Under the pieces are notes generated by a model. It was not told the DNA's origin, searched no databases, and saw only the letters and a list, made by a program, of their open reading frames with translations. 35,059 bases of DNA, taken from assembly GCA_018674955.1 (NCBI GenBank), contig JABGZB010000033.1, positions 1 through 35,059 on the forward strand, read 5' to 3'. This document shows positions 1-9,157 of the stretch, piece after piece (the stretch's first letter is position 1; every line of letters begins with the position of its first letter). The DNA comes from Verrucomicrobiota bacterium. Its GTDB lineage: Bacteria; Verrucomicrobiota; Verrucomicrobiia; Limisphaerales; UBA1096. Made by a program: the position numbers and the translations under genes.

Positions 1-210
1 GTTGAATCATTTCAAGTCCGCCAATTTTTAATTGCACAAAATACATTAGCTTCATTAGAAGAGGCACTATGTATTTATCCTATGGATAAGGCAATTTTAA
101 GGCTATATTCAAATAAGTTGGGTGAATTTTCGAATGATGCAGAAATACAAGATTATAGAAGTCGACGTTACAGAGTTTCTGCTGATTGGTATAAATCGAT
201 ATCTAGATAA
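1..210 (+). CDS. C-terminal fragment of an unrecognised AT-rich gene
   Basis: Frame 1 is open from the first base to a TAA at 208-210, giving 69 residues ending in RYRVSADWYKSISR. The start lies outside the window. The middle part (ASLEEALCIYPMDKAILRLYSNKL) has the look of a TPR-type helix pair, but that is only an impression. Codons are strongly A/T-ending (tta, aat, gaa, ata), unlike the genes after position 592, and the stretch has no copy of the TTGGCCAA palindrome. The next gene begins 2 nt after its stop, so the two are probably co-transcribed. I do not recognise the family. Confidence 0.5.
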   Translation, partial: VESFQVRQFLIAQNTLASLEEALCIYPMDKAILRLYSNKLGEFSNDAEIQDYRSRRYRVSADWYKSISR

Positions 211-212
211 AA

Positions 213-572
213 TTGATTGAGGTTTCAAAAAATTCTATTTCGAGGGTGCTTGCAAGATTGGTCGACAGCGTATGGGTGTTTGATGATTCGAAATTTGGGA
301 TTTGGGAACAGCCGTTTGTGTTTGGTTCGGATTTGATTCTGGAGAAAATGGTTGCCGGGGTGGATGAAGAACTAGATTGTGTGAATATTTTGTTTTCCTC
401 TATACCGTTTCCTGGCTCTGAGCATTGGCTGAAATTTGTCCGGGAGGAAACAGAAGGGTTTGTCTATCGGTGGGAGGATGAAAAGCTACAGGGATGGCTG
501 AGTCCAGCACTGCGGAATTATTACCCTCAACCACCGCCAAAGATTTACCTGCAGCTTTTGCCGATTGGGTAG
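213..572 (+). CDS. DUF6717-like small protein
   Basis: A 119-residue soluble protein of unknown function. The pattern NSISRV..VWVFDDSKFGIWEQPFVFGSD near the N-terminus and GWLSPALRNYY..PPKIYLQLLP at the C-terminus match what I remember of the DUF6717 family found in Planctomycetes and Verrucomicrobia; this is from memory and not a search. The start must be the TTG at 213 because an in-frame TAG lies at 204-206. It follows the preceding ORF by 2 nt, suggesting translational coupling. Base composition is more AT-rich than the rest of the window, though less so than bases 1-210. It converges on kdsD with a 19-bp gap that holds a TTGGCCAA site. Confidence 0.65.
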   Translation: MIEVSKNSISRVLARLVDSVWVFDDSKFGIWEQPFVFGSDLILEKMVAGVDEELDCVNILFSSIPFPGSEHWLKFVREETEGFVYRWEDEKLQGWLSPALRNYYPQPPPKIYLQLLPIG

Positions 573-591
573 GATTCGTTGGCCAAACGGC

Positions 592-1563
592 TTAGACAGC
601 TTTGAGTTTGGGGAGATCTTGAGAATCGACTAGGCCGACTGGTTCGCACTTAGAGTTCACGATAATCAAATCGTCGATGTTTTGCTCGTTGAAGATGTGG
701 ATGGCATCGGCGGCGAGGGCATCTTCACGCAGCGACACTGGTTTGCGTGTCATGACCTTGGCCAACGGCTGATCGAGTACAGCATCGCCTTTCGCCAAAT
801 GGCGGCGCAGGTCACCATCGGTAAAGACTCCTACCAATTTTCCTGAGTTGTTCACTGAGCTGATACTGCCGGACTTGGCTTTACCCATGACGAGCAGTGC
901 ATCGCGGACAGTCGCAGCCTGAGGGGCGACTGGGCTGCGTGAGCCGGTCCGCATGATGTCAGACACTTTAAGCAATAACGCACGGCCTATAGCACCGCTC
1001 GGGTGACGCTTGGCAAATTCCGATTTCTTGAAGCCGCGCGCATCGAGCACGGCCATGGCGAGCGCGTCGCCCATGACGAGCGAGGCGGTGGTGCTGGCGG
1101 TGGGCGCCATGTTGAACGGGCAGGCTTCCTTGGGCACCTTGACGTTGAGCACGACTTCCGCGTGTTGGCCAAGTGTGGAACGCGGCGCGCTGGTCACGGC
1201 AACGATCTGTACGGCGAATCGCCGGATGGCCGGTAGAAGGTTGATCAGTTCGTCGGTCTCGCCGGAGTAGCTCAGGGCAAGCAGGATGTCGCCGTCGTTG
1301 AGGATGCCGAGGTCGCCGTGCATGGCGTCGACGGTATCAAGCAGCACGGCAGGCGAGCCGGTGCTGGTGAAGGTCGCGGCGATCTTGCGGCCAATATTGC
1401 CGGATTTGCCGACGCCGAGGACGACGATCTTTCGTCGCTTGGCCAAGGCGGAGACGATCAGTTCCACAGCATGGTCGAATGACTTGGTCAGGTGCGAGCG
1501 CACTGCCTTCACGGCCGCCAGCTCGATGTCGAACACTTCGCGGGCTCGCTTGAGGTGGGACAT
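592..1563 (-). CDS. kdsD: Arabinose-5-phosphate isomerase, KpsF/GutQ family
   Basis: Predicted to interconvert D-ribulose 5-phosphate and D-arabinose 5-phosphate, the first step toward KDO for lipopolysaccharide, in the cytoplasm. The N-terminal SIS domain (about residues 30-180) has the sugar-phosphate loop VVLGVGKSGNIGRKIAATFTSTG and HGDLGIL; the C-terminal half (about 205-320) is a pair of CBS domains (VRDALLVMGKAKSGSISSV, FTDGDLRRHL, INVNS-type segment IDDLIIVNSKCEPVGLVD). Length 323 is close to E. coli KdsD (328). It is the last gene of the scpA-scpB-pheA-kdsD operon, 6 nt behind pheA. It carries three TTGGCCAA sites. GutQ-type paralogues have the same architecture, so the pathway assignment is by family and context. 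Confidence 0.93.
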   Translation of the reverse strand: MSHLKRAREVFDIELAAVKAVRSHLTKSFDHAVELIVSALAKRRKIVVLGVGKSGNIGRKIAATFTSTGSPAVLLDTVDAMHGDLGILNDGDILLALSYSGETDELINLLPAIRRFAVQIVAVTSAPRSTLGQHAEVVLNVKVPKEACPFNMAPTASTTASLVMGDALAMAVLDARGFKKSEFAKRHPSGAIGRALLLKVSDIMRTGSRSPVAPQAATVRDALLVMGKAKSGSISSVNNSGKLVGVFTDGDLRRHLAKGDAVLDQPLAKVMTRKPVSLREDALAADAIHIFNEQNIDDLIIVNSKCEPVGLVDSQDLPKLKAV

Positions 1564-1569
1564 GCCGAG

Positions 1570-2631
<1,062 letters not shown>

Positions 2632-2637
2632 AACCGG

Positions 2638-3348
2638 TTATTTTTCGTCCCCGTTCTCGTCGGCTTCATCGTCCGGGTCATCGTCCGGGTCATCGTCCGG
2701 GTCATCGTCGGCCTCATTGGCCTCGTTGTCGAGGGGGAGTTCTTCCTGTGAATCGGCGGCGGGCGTGGTGGCGAGCTCGACGTGAATGCGCCGCAACTCG
2801 TCGGCGGCGGGGAGTTCGTCCAGCCCCTTCAGCCCGAAGTGCTCGAGGAAAAACTGCGTGGTGCCGTAGAGCCGTGGCCGGCCGGGGGCCTCGGCCTCGC
2901 CGCAAACTTCGATGAGTTCGCGCTCGACGAGCGTCTGCACGACGCCATCGACGGCGACGCCACGAATCTGCTCGATTTCCGCGCGGGTAATCGGCTGGCG
3001 GTAGGCGATGATGGCGAGAGTCTCCAGCGCGGGATGTGAGAGCTTGGGCGGACGCGGCTTGGCCCCGACGAGCACCTGCAGCCAAGGGGCGAAGTCCGGC
3101 TTGGTGACGAACTGCCAGTTGCCGCCGACGCAGGCCAAGCGGTAGCTGCGGTCGGCTATGTCGTGCTCGACGGCGAGCTCCTCGAGCGCCTTCTCGACAG
3201 CGCGCGCGGTGGCCTTGGCGAACTCCCCGGTTTGTGGCTCGTCGGGGAGTTTATCCGGCGTCTCGCGGAGCAGTGTACGCAGTTCACCGATGCTCATCGG
3301 CTTTTGGGCCGAGAAGACGATCGCCTCCAGTATTTGTTTCAGTTCCAC
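2638..3348 (-). CDS. scpB: Segregation and condensation protein B
   Basis: ScpB is the winged-helix subunit of the SMC-ScpAB condensin that compacts and segregates chromosomes. The N-terminus MELKQILEAIVFSAQKPMSIGELRTLL and the central KLSHPALETLAIIAYRQPITRAEIEQIRGVAVDGVVQTLVERELIEVCG, followed by GRPRLYGTTQFFLEHFGLKGLDELP, are classic. The start is GTG (3346-3348), 5 nt after the scpA stop. About 45 C-terminal residues form an acidic tail with DDDP repeats, encoded by a 12-bp tandem repeat; this tail is not part of the usual core and probably varies in length. Smc itself is not in the window. Confidence 0.95.
   Translation of the reverse strand: MELKQILEAIVFSAQKPMSIGELRTLLRETPDKLPDEPQTGEFAKATARAVEKALEELAVEHDIADRSYRLACVGGNWQFVTKPDFAPWLQVLVGAKPRPPKLSHPALETLAIIAYRQPITRAEIEQIRGVAVDGVVQTLVERELIEVCGEAEAPGRPRLYGTTQFFLEHFGLKGLDELPAADELRRIHVELATTPAADSQEELPLDNEANEADDDPDDDPDDDPDDEADENGDEK
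2666..2709. repeat. 12-bp tandem repeat in scpB
   Basis: The unit TCATCGTCCGGG occurs three times in a row plus a partial fourth copy (TCATCGTC). On the minus strand it encodes DDDP repeats in the acidic tail of ScpB. Because the unit is 12 bp, copy-number change keeps the reading frame. Confidence 0.9.
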
Positions 3349-3353
3349 TGTGG

Positions 3354-4130
3354 TCAGGTTGTCACTGTTTCCGGATGTTCCGGCTTGATCTGCTGCATCT
3401 CCACCGGGGCGACAACAATTTCTATCTCACCGAACGAGTCGTCTTGCGTGGCCATCAACTGCCTGAGCCGAACCAGCTCGAGCAGCGCGAGGAACGTAGC
3501 CACCACCTCGCCCCGGGTGCGCACCCCGTCGAACAACCCGCTGAACTTCAGCCGGCCCTCTTGGCCAAGCCGCTCGCGGATGGTCACGATTTTCTCGCTG
3601 ACACTCCAGGGATCCTCGACGATTTCGCCCTTGGCGCCCTCGCGCTCGGCGACCCGCCGGAGCAGCTCGTTCACTGCGCCGACGAGATCGAAAATACTGG
3701 CCTCGAGCCGGTTGCCCATCGGCAGCGGGTCGATCGGGATGCTCCCGGGCCGCCGTGTGTAAACCTTCTCCCGCTCGATTTCCAGCCTTTGCAGGTCGTC
3801 TGAGGCGTCCTTGAACCGCTTGAACTCCACCAGCCTGCGGATCAGGTCCCAGCGCGGATCTTCTGCGTCGTCGTCCTCGTCGTCCTCCACCTGCTCGTCT
3901 ACTGGCAACAGTTCGCGGCTCTTGATGTACATGAGCGTCGAGGCCATGACGATGAACTCGCCGGCCTGCTCAAGGTCGAGCCGCTTCATCATCTCCACGT
4001 ACTCGATGAACTGCGCGGCCAACCGGGCCATGTTCACCTCGTAAATATCTACCTCCTGTTTTTTCACGAGAAAAAGCAGTAAATCCATGGGGCCTTCGAA
4101 GACCTTGAACTGAATCTTGAAATCGGACAT
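3354..4130 (-). CDS. scpA: Segregation and condensation protein A
   Basis: Kleisin subunit linking the SMC heads. The N-terminus MSDFKIQFKVFEGPMDLLLFLVKKQEVDIYEVNMARLAAQFIEYV is the characteristic ScpA motif, followed by ASTLMYIKSRELLP, an acidic linker (VEDDEDDDAED) and a C-terminal winged helix with VVATFLALLELVRLRQL. I chose the ATG at 4128-4130; the ORF track starts five codons upstream at a TTG (4145), which adds MPPVR and is less convincing. The stop is 5 nt from scpB. This is the first gene of the scpA-scpB-pheA-kdsD operon. One TTGGCCAA site at 3561 is read as LGQE. Confidence 0.95.
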   Translation of the reverse strand: MSDFKIQFKVFEGPMDLLLFLVKKQEVDIYEVNMARLAAQFIEYVEMMKRLDLEQAGEFIVMASTLMYIKSRELLPVDEQVEDDEDDDAEDPRWDLIRRLVEFKRFKDASDDLQRLEIEREKVYTRRPGSIPIDPLPMGNRLEASIFDLVGAVNELLRRVAEREGAKGEIVEDPWSVSEKIVTIRERLGQEGRLKFSGLFDGVRTRGEVVATFLALLELVRLRQLMATQDDSFGEIEIVVAPVEMQQIKPEHPETVTT

Positions 4131-4216
4131 TCGCACCGGGGGCAACTGGCCTGCGCCGTCGGCAGACCTTAATTGAGGAACGAGTCCCTTGGCAATGACC
4201 GACTCGCTTGGCGGGC

Positions 4217-4245
4217 TTGCCCCAGCCGATTGGGGCGGCTAATTT
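4217..4245 (+). promoter_or_regulatory. Promoter for the NfeD gene, leaderless geometry
   Basis: TTGCCC (4217-4222), a 17-bp spacer, and TAATTT (4240-4245), followed by only 6 nt before the ATG at 4252. Transcription would start at or next to the A of the start codon. No Shine-Dalgarno is present. The spacer contains a 6-bp inverted repeat GCCCCA/TGGGGC that could be an operator. Confidence 0.55.
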
Positions 4246-4251
4246 GCGCGC

Positions 4252-5742
4252 ATGAGAACTTGGCTGATCCCGATCGCCGCCTTAGCCCTCGCCGCCGCCC
4301 CGGCCCCGCTTGGCCAAGCGCAGGAGCTGGAGGCGCCGGACGACGCGCCGCTTGGCCAGGCGGCCGCGGAAAAGAAAGTGTACGTCGTGCCGGTGCGCGA
4401 AGACATCATGCCACCGATCCTCTACGTCATCCGCCGAGGCGTGAAAGAGGCAATGGCCGCCGAGGCCGACTGCCTCATCCTCGACATGGAGACCAACGGC
4501 GGCCGGGTGGACATCACCGAAGAAATTTTTGACATCGTCGCCAAGTTTTCAGGGTTGACTGTCACTTACGTCAACAAGGACGCCTACTCCGCCGGGGCAT
4601 TCATCGCCGTGGCCACGCAGAAAATCTACATGGCGCCGCAGAGTGTCATCGGGGCCGCCGCGCCGATCATGATGAGTCCCACCGGCGGCGTGTCCGAAAT
4701 GCCCTCGACGATGGAGGTGAAAATGAACTCGGCCATCCGCGCCAAGATCCGCACTCAAGCTGAGAAAAACGGCTACGCCATCGATGTGGTTGAGGCGATG
4801 GTGGATAAGACCAAAAAACTCGAGCGCGATGGCAAAATTATCTGCGAAGAGGGCGACATTCTCACGCTGACCAACCTTGAGGCCGAGGCGAAGTACGGCG
4901 AGGCCAAGACGCAACTGCTCTCCTCCGGCACGGTCGAGAGCATCGACGCGCTCATCATCGAGCTGGGTTACGCCGGGGCGCAGCGGGTCGATGTTGCGCC
5001 GCTCGGCGTGGAGGAACTGGGCACATGGATCAACGCCATCAGCCCGATCCTGCTGCTCATCGGCATCATCGGCCTATACATCGAGTTCAAGACCGCCGGC
5101 TTCGGCGTGTTTGGCGCTGTCGGCATCGCGGCGCTGGTGCTGTACTTCTTCGGCGGCTACGTCTCCGGGATGGCCGGCATCGAGTGGGTCGGTATCTTCG
5201 TGGTGGGGGTGGCGCTGGTTGCTGTGGAGCTGTTTCTCCTGCCGGGCACAATTTTTATCGGCCTAATCGGCGTGGTTTGCATGTTCCTTGCGCTGGTGAT
5301 GGGCATGACCGATCTGTACCCCAACATGCCGTGGTTCCCGGCTGGCGAGGGCGAGGGCGGCGGTGGCGTTGTGCCGCAAGTCGAGGGCGTCGACTTCGTG
5401 ATGCCGGACTTTTCGCGGCCGATCAACGACCTGTTGATTGCCTTCGGCCTCTCGGTGCCTATCATCTGGGCGCTGTCCAAGTATCTTCCGCACACAGCCC
5501 TTTTCGCCGTGTTTACCTCCAACGCCGCCAGCGGGGTCGAGTCGGTCGCCGCCGTCGCCGCCGAGATCGAGTCGCGCCTTGGTCAAGCCGGCACAAGCAC
5601 CATGCCGCTGAACCCCGGCGGCAAGGCGATGTTCGGCGACGCCCTGTGTAACGTCGTCACCCAGGGCGAAATGATCGCCGCCGACACGCCGGTAAAAGTC
5701 ATAGGCCACCGAGGAAGCGATCTCCTCGTCATCGAGGCCTGA
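4252..5742 (+). CDS. NfeD-family membrane-bound serine protease (ClpP class)
   Basis: A 496-residue exported membrane protein of the long NfeD type. A signal peptide runs to about residue 23 (LAAAPAPLGQA|QE). Residues 40-230 are a ClpP/SppA-like protease domain with NGGRVDITEEI and the likely nucleophile S113 in AYSAGAF. Several hydrophobic segments follow (ISPILLLIGIIGLYIEF, ALVLYFFGGYV, GIFVVGVALVAVELFLLPGTIFIGLIGVVCMFLALVMG). The C-terminus (LNPGGKAMFGDALCNVVTQGEMIAADTPVKVIGHRGSDLLVIEA) is the OB-fold NfeD soluble domain. In characterised relatives the protease cleaves stomatin-type partners, but no stomatin gene is visible here. LGQA occurs at the signal cleavage site (exact palindrome, 4310) and again 14 residues later (variant). 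Confidence 0.88.
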   Translation: MRTWLIPIAALALAAAPAPLGQAQELEAPDDAPLGQAAAEKKVYVVPVREDIMPPILYVIRRGVKEAMAAEADCLILDMETNGGRVDITEEIFDIVAKFSGLTVTYVNKDAYSAGAFIAVATQKIYMAPQSVIGAAAPIMMSPTGGVSEMPSTMEVKMNSAIRAKIRTQAEKNGYAIDVVEAMVDKTKKLERDGKIICEEGDILTLTNLEAEAKYGEAKTQLLSSGTVESIDALIIELGYAGAQRVDVAPLGVEELGTWINAISPILLLIGIIGLYIEFKTAGFGVFGAVGIAALVLYFFGGYVSGMAGIEWVGIFVVGVALVAVELFLLPGTIFIGLIGVVCMFLALVMGMTDLYPNMPWFPAGEGEGGGGVVPQVEGVDFVMPDFSRPINDLLIAFGLSVPIIWALSKYLPHTALFAVFTSNAASGVESVAAVAAEIESRLGQAGTSTMPLNPGGKAMFGDALCNVVTQGEMIAADTPVKVIGHRGSDLLVIEA

Positions 5743-5749
5743 GCGCCGG

Positions 5750-6211
5750 ATGGGCGGGGCCAACACCATCTACTTCGCCTACGGGTCGAACATGTGCCCG
5801 GAGCAAATGGCCAGGCGCTGTCCCGGCGGCCAAGCCCTTGGCCAAGCGGAACTGCGCGACTGGCGTTTCCTCATCAACACCCGCACGTACGCCACGATCG
5901 AGGCCCGGCCCGGCGCTGCCACTCACGGCGTGCTCTGGTCGCTGACGCCGGAGCACATCACCGAGCTCGACCACTACGAGGCTGTCGCTGAGGGCATGTA
6001 CTTCAAAAAAAATATCATCGTCCAGCGGGCTGACAGGCCGGTGGAGGCGCTGGTGTACATCGACCCCGTTTGCGAGCTTGGCCAACCGAAGCCGGACTAC
6101 ATCCGGACGATCCTCGACGGCGCGGCCCACTTCGCCCTGCCACCGGAGTACATCGCCGGTTTGGCCCGGGACTGGGATGTGACGAACGCTACTTCCGGGC
6201 AGCAGGAGTGA
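5750..6211 (+). CDS. Gamma-glutamylcyclotransferase-fold protein
   Basis: A 153-residue cytoplasmic protein with the family hallmark YFAYGSNMCPEQMARRCPG at the N-terminus, the substrate-loop YGSN, and a likely catalytic glutamate in ELDHYEAVAEGMYFKK. Members release 5-oxoproline from gamma-glutamyl peptides or amines; the actual substrate here cannot be read from sequence. It starts 7 nt after the NfeD gene without a clear Shine-Dalgarno, so it is probably translated from the same mRNA. Its last 23 bp overlap the end of the convergent M28 peptidase gene. Two palindrome sites are read as LGQA and LGQP. Confidence 0.83.
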   Translation: MGGANTIYFAYGSNMCPEQMARRCPGGQALGQAELRDWRFLINTRTYATIEARPGAATHGVLWSLTPEHITELDHYEAVAEGMYFKKNIIVQRADRPVEALVYIDPVCELGQPKPDYIRTILDGAAHFALPPEYIAGLARDWDVTNATSGQQE

Positions 6212-9104
6212 TGGAGAGTTTCACACGTTTGCCCTTGCGCAACACTTCGATGCCCACGGGCTTTCCAATTTTCACTGCGTCTAGCGCGTAGGTGTAATCG
6301 TAAATGTTGGTGATATCCTTGCCGGCGAAATGGACAATGACGTCGCCCCCCTTTAGCCCTGCCTTATCGGCCGGGCCGCCGCCGCGCACGCCGGTGAGCA
6401 AAACCCCTTTCACGTCCTCCGAGGCGTAGTCGGGGATGGTCCCGAGGTACACGCGGATAGCATCGCGACTGCCGCCCTGGTCGGATTTCTCGACTTTCAA
6501 ATAGTCCGGACGGTCACCGGCCTCGGCGAGATCGCGCACTATGTTCGCGGCGAACTTTGTGATGCGCTCGAGCCCTTCAAAATTCAGCGTGTCGGTGTCG
6601 TCGCCTGGCCGATGGTACTCCTTGTGGCTGCCGGTGAACCAGGCGAGCACTGGGATGCCTTTCGGATAAAACGAGGTTGTGTCAGTTGGTAGATAGGGAT
6701 CCTGTTGCAGCGAGAGATCAAACCCGGCAAGGACATTCCGGCGCTCGATCAGTTTCTTCCAGGAACTCGACGAGCCGACGCCTTGCAGCGTGAGCTTGTT
6801 GTCTCGGAGCCGGCCGACCATGTCGAAGTTCAGGTAGGCAACGACGTTGCTGAGATTCACCGTCGGTTTGGCGGCGTAACGTGCCGAGCCAATCAGACCA
6901 AGCTCTTCGCCGGACCAAAAGCTGAAGATCACGCCGCGCTGAAACTCCTTCGGCCTGTCCTCCCTTCGCTTGGCTAGGCTAGACGCCATCTCGAGCAAAG
7001 TCGCTACGCCGGAAGCGTTATCGTCCGCGCCGTTGTGAACCATGCCTTCTTCGGCCTTGACGCCGAAGCCGCCGGTTTCTCCGCGACCAAGGTGATCGTA
7101 GTGCGCGCCGAGCATCACGTACTCGGTTGGCTTATTCGCCGTCGCTGGGCCAACCGGAGGCAACACCGCGACGAGGTTGCTGTCCTTTTGCCGGATACGC
7201 TTAAGCGAGGTTTTGATGCTCAGCACGATGCCTGGCAGCGACAGCTTATGCACCGCGTGCGGGTTTTCCTTGTCGAGCGACGATTGCAGTTGTTTAAGTG
7301 ACTTGCCGTAAAACTGTACGAGCGAGTTGCCAACTTCGCCGCTGATGGAGATAACCGGAATGCCCGCACCGGCCATGCTGCTGTCGAAACTCAGCTTGGC
7401 CAGCGCGCCGGGGTTTGGGGAGTTCGGGCCGGTGACTACAAGCAGTGCTTTGGCGCCATTGTTGCGGGCAATGAGTGCCTTGTAGCGAAGGCCGGCGTAG
7501 CGGTTGAGTTTCTGCCGCCGATCGACCGAAATGTCCTCCGGCACGTAGCGAAGAACCATTACGATTTTGTCTTTCACATCGAGGTCACCGTATGAGTTGT
7601 AGCCGACACCGAGTTCGCCCGGCTTGGTCAGCCCGTAGCCGGCAAAGACCACTTCGCCCTCGACCACGCCATTGGCCGAAAATGCAAGCGGCCGGAAATC
7701 CTTACCTAACTCGAAGGCTTGATCTTCGCCGATGTGGCCTCGGAGGATCATGCGGTTTTCCTGTTTCACCAGCTCGACACCGCCGGTGAACTCAAACGTG
7801 TGATCGAAGCTATCCTTACCAGAGCCAATTGGTTGCAGTCCGGATTTGGCCAAATGCTGCCGAATGTAGTCGGCTGCCTTGCGGATTCCTTCGCTGCCGG
7901 TACGGCGGCCCTCCAGATCGTCTGATGCGAGAAAGGTGACATGTTCTTTCAGGTCATCGATCGAGACGTCGGAGGACAGGGTGGCTTGGGCGGATTCGCG
8001 TTCCGGTGCTTGGCCAAGCGCGGCCAGTGAGCCCTGATGATTCCACTTGGCGAGAAAAAGTTGCGACTGCTTCTCCGGCGTGGCGTTTGACGTCCAGCAA
8101 AGTTGTGTACCGTCCGGCGAGAAAACCGGTAGGCCATCGAAGCCGGCGCGCTCGGTGATACGGATCGGTTTGTGTTGGCCAAGCGCATCGACGAGGTACA
8201 GTTCGAAGTTGGTAAAACCAAGCTTGTTGCTGGCGAAAATAATGTAGTCACCGGACGGATGAAAATATGGTGCCCACGACATTGAATCGAAGCTGGTTAT
8301 TTTGCGGATGTCTGAACCGTCGAGTTTCATCGTGTGGATTTCCGCCACCGTACCGGACTTGTTGAAGCGTCGCCAAACAATCCTCGAGCCGTCTGGCGAG
8401 AAAAACGGGCCTCCGTCGTAACCGGGTGTGCGGGTCAGTCGTGTCTGTCCTGAGCCGTCGGCGTTCATGATGTAAATTTCGCCAAAGTAAGAGAGGTCGA
8501 TCTCACGGAGTTTTTTCTCCTCGTCGGAGAGTTTGCCGGCATAGGCGCTGCGAGTGGAACTGAAAATAATCCTCGAGCCGTCCGGCGAGAAGCCGGCCTC
8601 GGCGTCGTAGCCCAGCGCGGTGGTGAGTTGGCGCAGGTCGGTGCCGTTCGGGTTGGCGGTGAAGATGTCCATCGTCTTGTCGTAGTCCCACGAGTAACGG
8701 CGCTGTTTGCCGGAGGCGCGAAAATCGAGTTCGGCCTTCTGCTTGGCCTTGGCTTGTGGGTCGTGATGCGTCGAGCCGAAGAGTACCCGCCCGCCGCTGG
8801 GGTGGAAAAATGCGCAGGTGGTCTTGCCGTGTCCAGGCGAGACACGCGCAGAGTCGCCGGTTTCGAAATCGAGCGTGTAAATCTGGTAGAATGGATTGCC
8901 AGCCTCCCGTTCGCTTTGAAAGATCAGCTTGGAGCCGTCGGTGCTAAAGTAGCCTTCGCCGCTGCGCCGACCCTCGAATGTGAGCTGCCGGACGCGGGAG
9001 AGAAACGCACCTTGACCTTCGGCTGCATGCGCGCCTGGCCAGGCGGCGGCGAACAGTGTGGCGATAAGCAGCGCACTTGGCTTGTTGAAAGAATGGCCTT
9101 TCAT
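6189..9104 (-). CDS. Secreted WD40-like/M28 metallopeptidase/PDZ protein
   Basis: A large exported zinc peptidase. In ORF-track numbering: signal peptide about 14-40 (SALLIATLFAAAWPGAHA), a TolB-type PD40 beta-propeller about 50-370 with repeated FSPDGSRIxF blades, a PA-like insert about 480-620, an M28 peptidase domain about 655-870, and a C-terminal PDZ domain about 890-980 (GGPADKAGLKGGDVIVHFAGKDI). All M28 ligands are visible: H681 (GAHYDH), D707 (GADDNASG), E746/E747 (SGEELG), D774 (NFDMVG) and H844 (EYHRPGD). I prefer the ATG at 9104 because it begins the signal peptide; the track start is a TTG 39 nt upstream inside the promoter. It likely trims peptides in the periplasm or outside the cell. 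Confidence 0.9.
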   Translation of the reverse strand: MKGHSFNKPSALLIATLFAAAWPGAHAAEGQGAFLSRVRQLTFEGRRSGEGYFSTDGSKLIFQSEREAGNPFYQIYTLDFETGDSARVSPGHGKTTCAFFHPSGGRVLFGSTHHDPQAKAKQKAELDFRASGKQRRYSWDYDKTMDIFTANPNGTDLRQLTTALGYDAEAGFSPDGSRIIFSSTRSAYAGKLSDEEKKLREIDLSYFGEIYIMNADGSGQTRLTRTPGYDGGPFFSPDGSRIVWRRFNKSGTVAEIHTMKLDGSDIRKITSFDSMSWAPYFHPSGDYIIFASNKLGFTNFELYLVDALGQHKPIRITERAGFDGLPVFSPDGTQLCWTSNATPEKQSQLFLAKWNHQGSLAALGQAPERESAQATLSSDVSIDDLKEHVTFLASDDLEGRRTGSEGIRKAADYIRQHLAKSGLQPIGSGKDSFDHTFEFTGGVELVKQENRMILRGHIGEDQAFELGKDFRPLAFSANGVVEGEVVFAGYGLTKPGELGVGYNSYGDLDVKDKIVMVLRYVPEDISVDRRQKLNRYAGLRYKALIARNNGAKALLVVTGPNSPNPGALAKLSFDSSMAGAGIPVISISGEVGNSLVQFYGKSLKQLQSSLDKENPHAVHKLSLPGIVLSIKTSLKRIRQKDSNLVAVLPPVGPATANKPTEYVMLGAHYDHLGRGETGGFGVKAEEGMVHNGADDNASGVATLLEMASSLAKRREDRPKEFQRGVIFSFWSGEELGLIGSARYAAKPTVNLSNVVAYLNFDMVGRLRDNKLTLQGVGSSSSWKKLIERRNVLAGFDLSLQQDPYLPTDTTSFYPKGIPVLAWFTGSHKEYHRPGDDTDTLNFEGLERITKFAANIVRDLAEAGDRPDYLKVEKSDQGGSRDAIRVYLGTIPDYASEDVKGVLLTGVRGGGPADKAGLKGGDVIVHFAGKDITNIYDYTYALDAVKIGKPVGIEVLRKGKRVKLSITPAARK

Positions 9105-9114
9105 TTCGCCGCCG

Positions 9115-9150
9115 GTTTTAGTTTCAACTGACTCAATTTTCAACTAAGAG
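9115..9150. promoter_or_regulatory. Overlapping divergent promoters
   Basis: Minus strand: TTGAAA (9138-9143), 17-bp spacer, TAAAAC (9115-9120), then 10 nt to the peptidase ATG at 9104. Plus strand: TAAGAG (9145-9150), then 7 nt to the GTG at 9158, with only a weak -35 (TTTCAA, 9122-9127). The two promoters interlock, so the two genes may compete for polymerase. The AAGAG could alternatively act as a Shine-Dalgarno for the GTG. Confidence 0.4.
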
Positions 9151-9157
9151 ATTGGCC

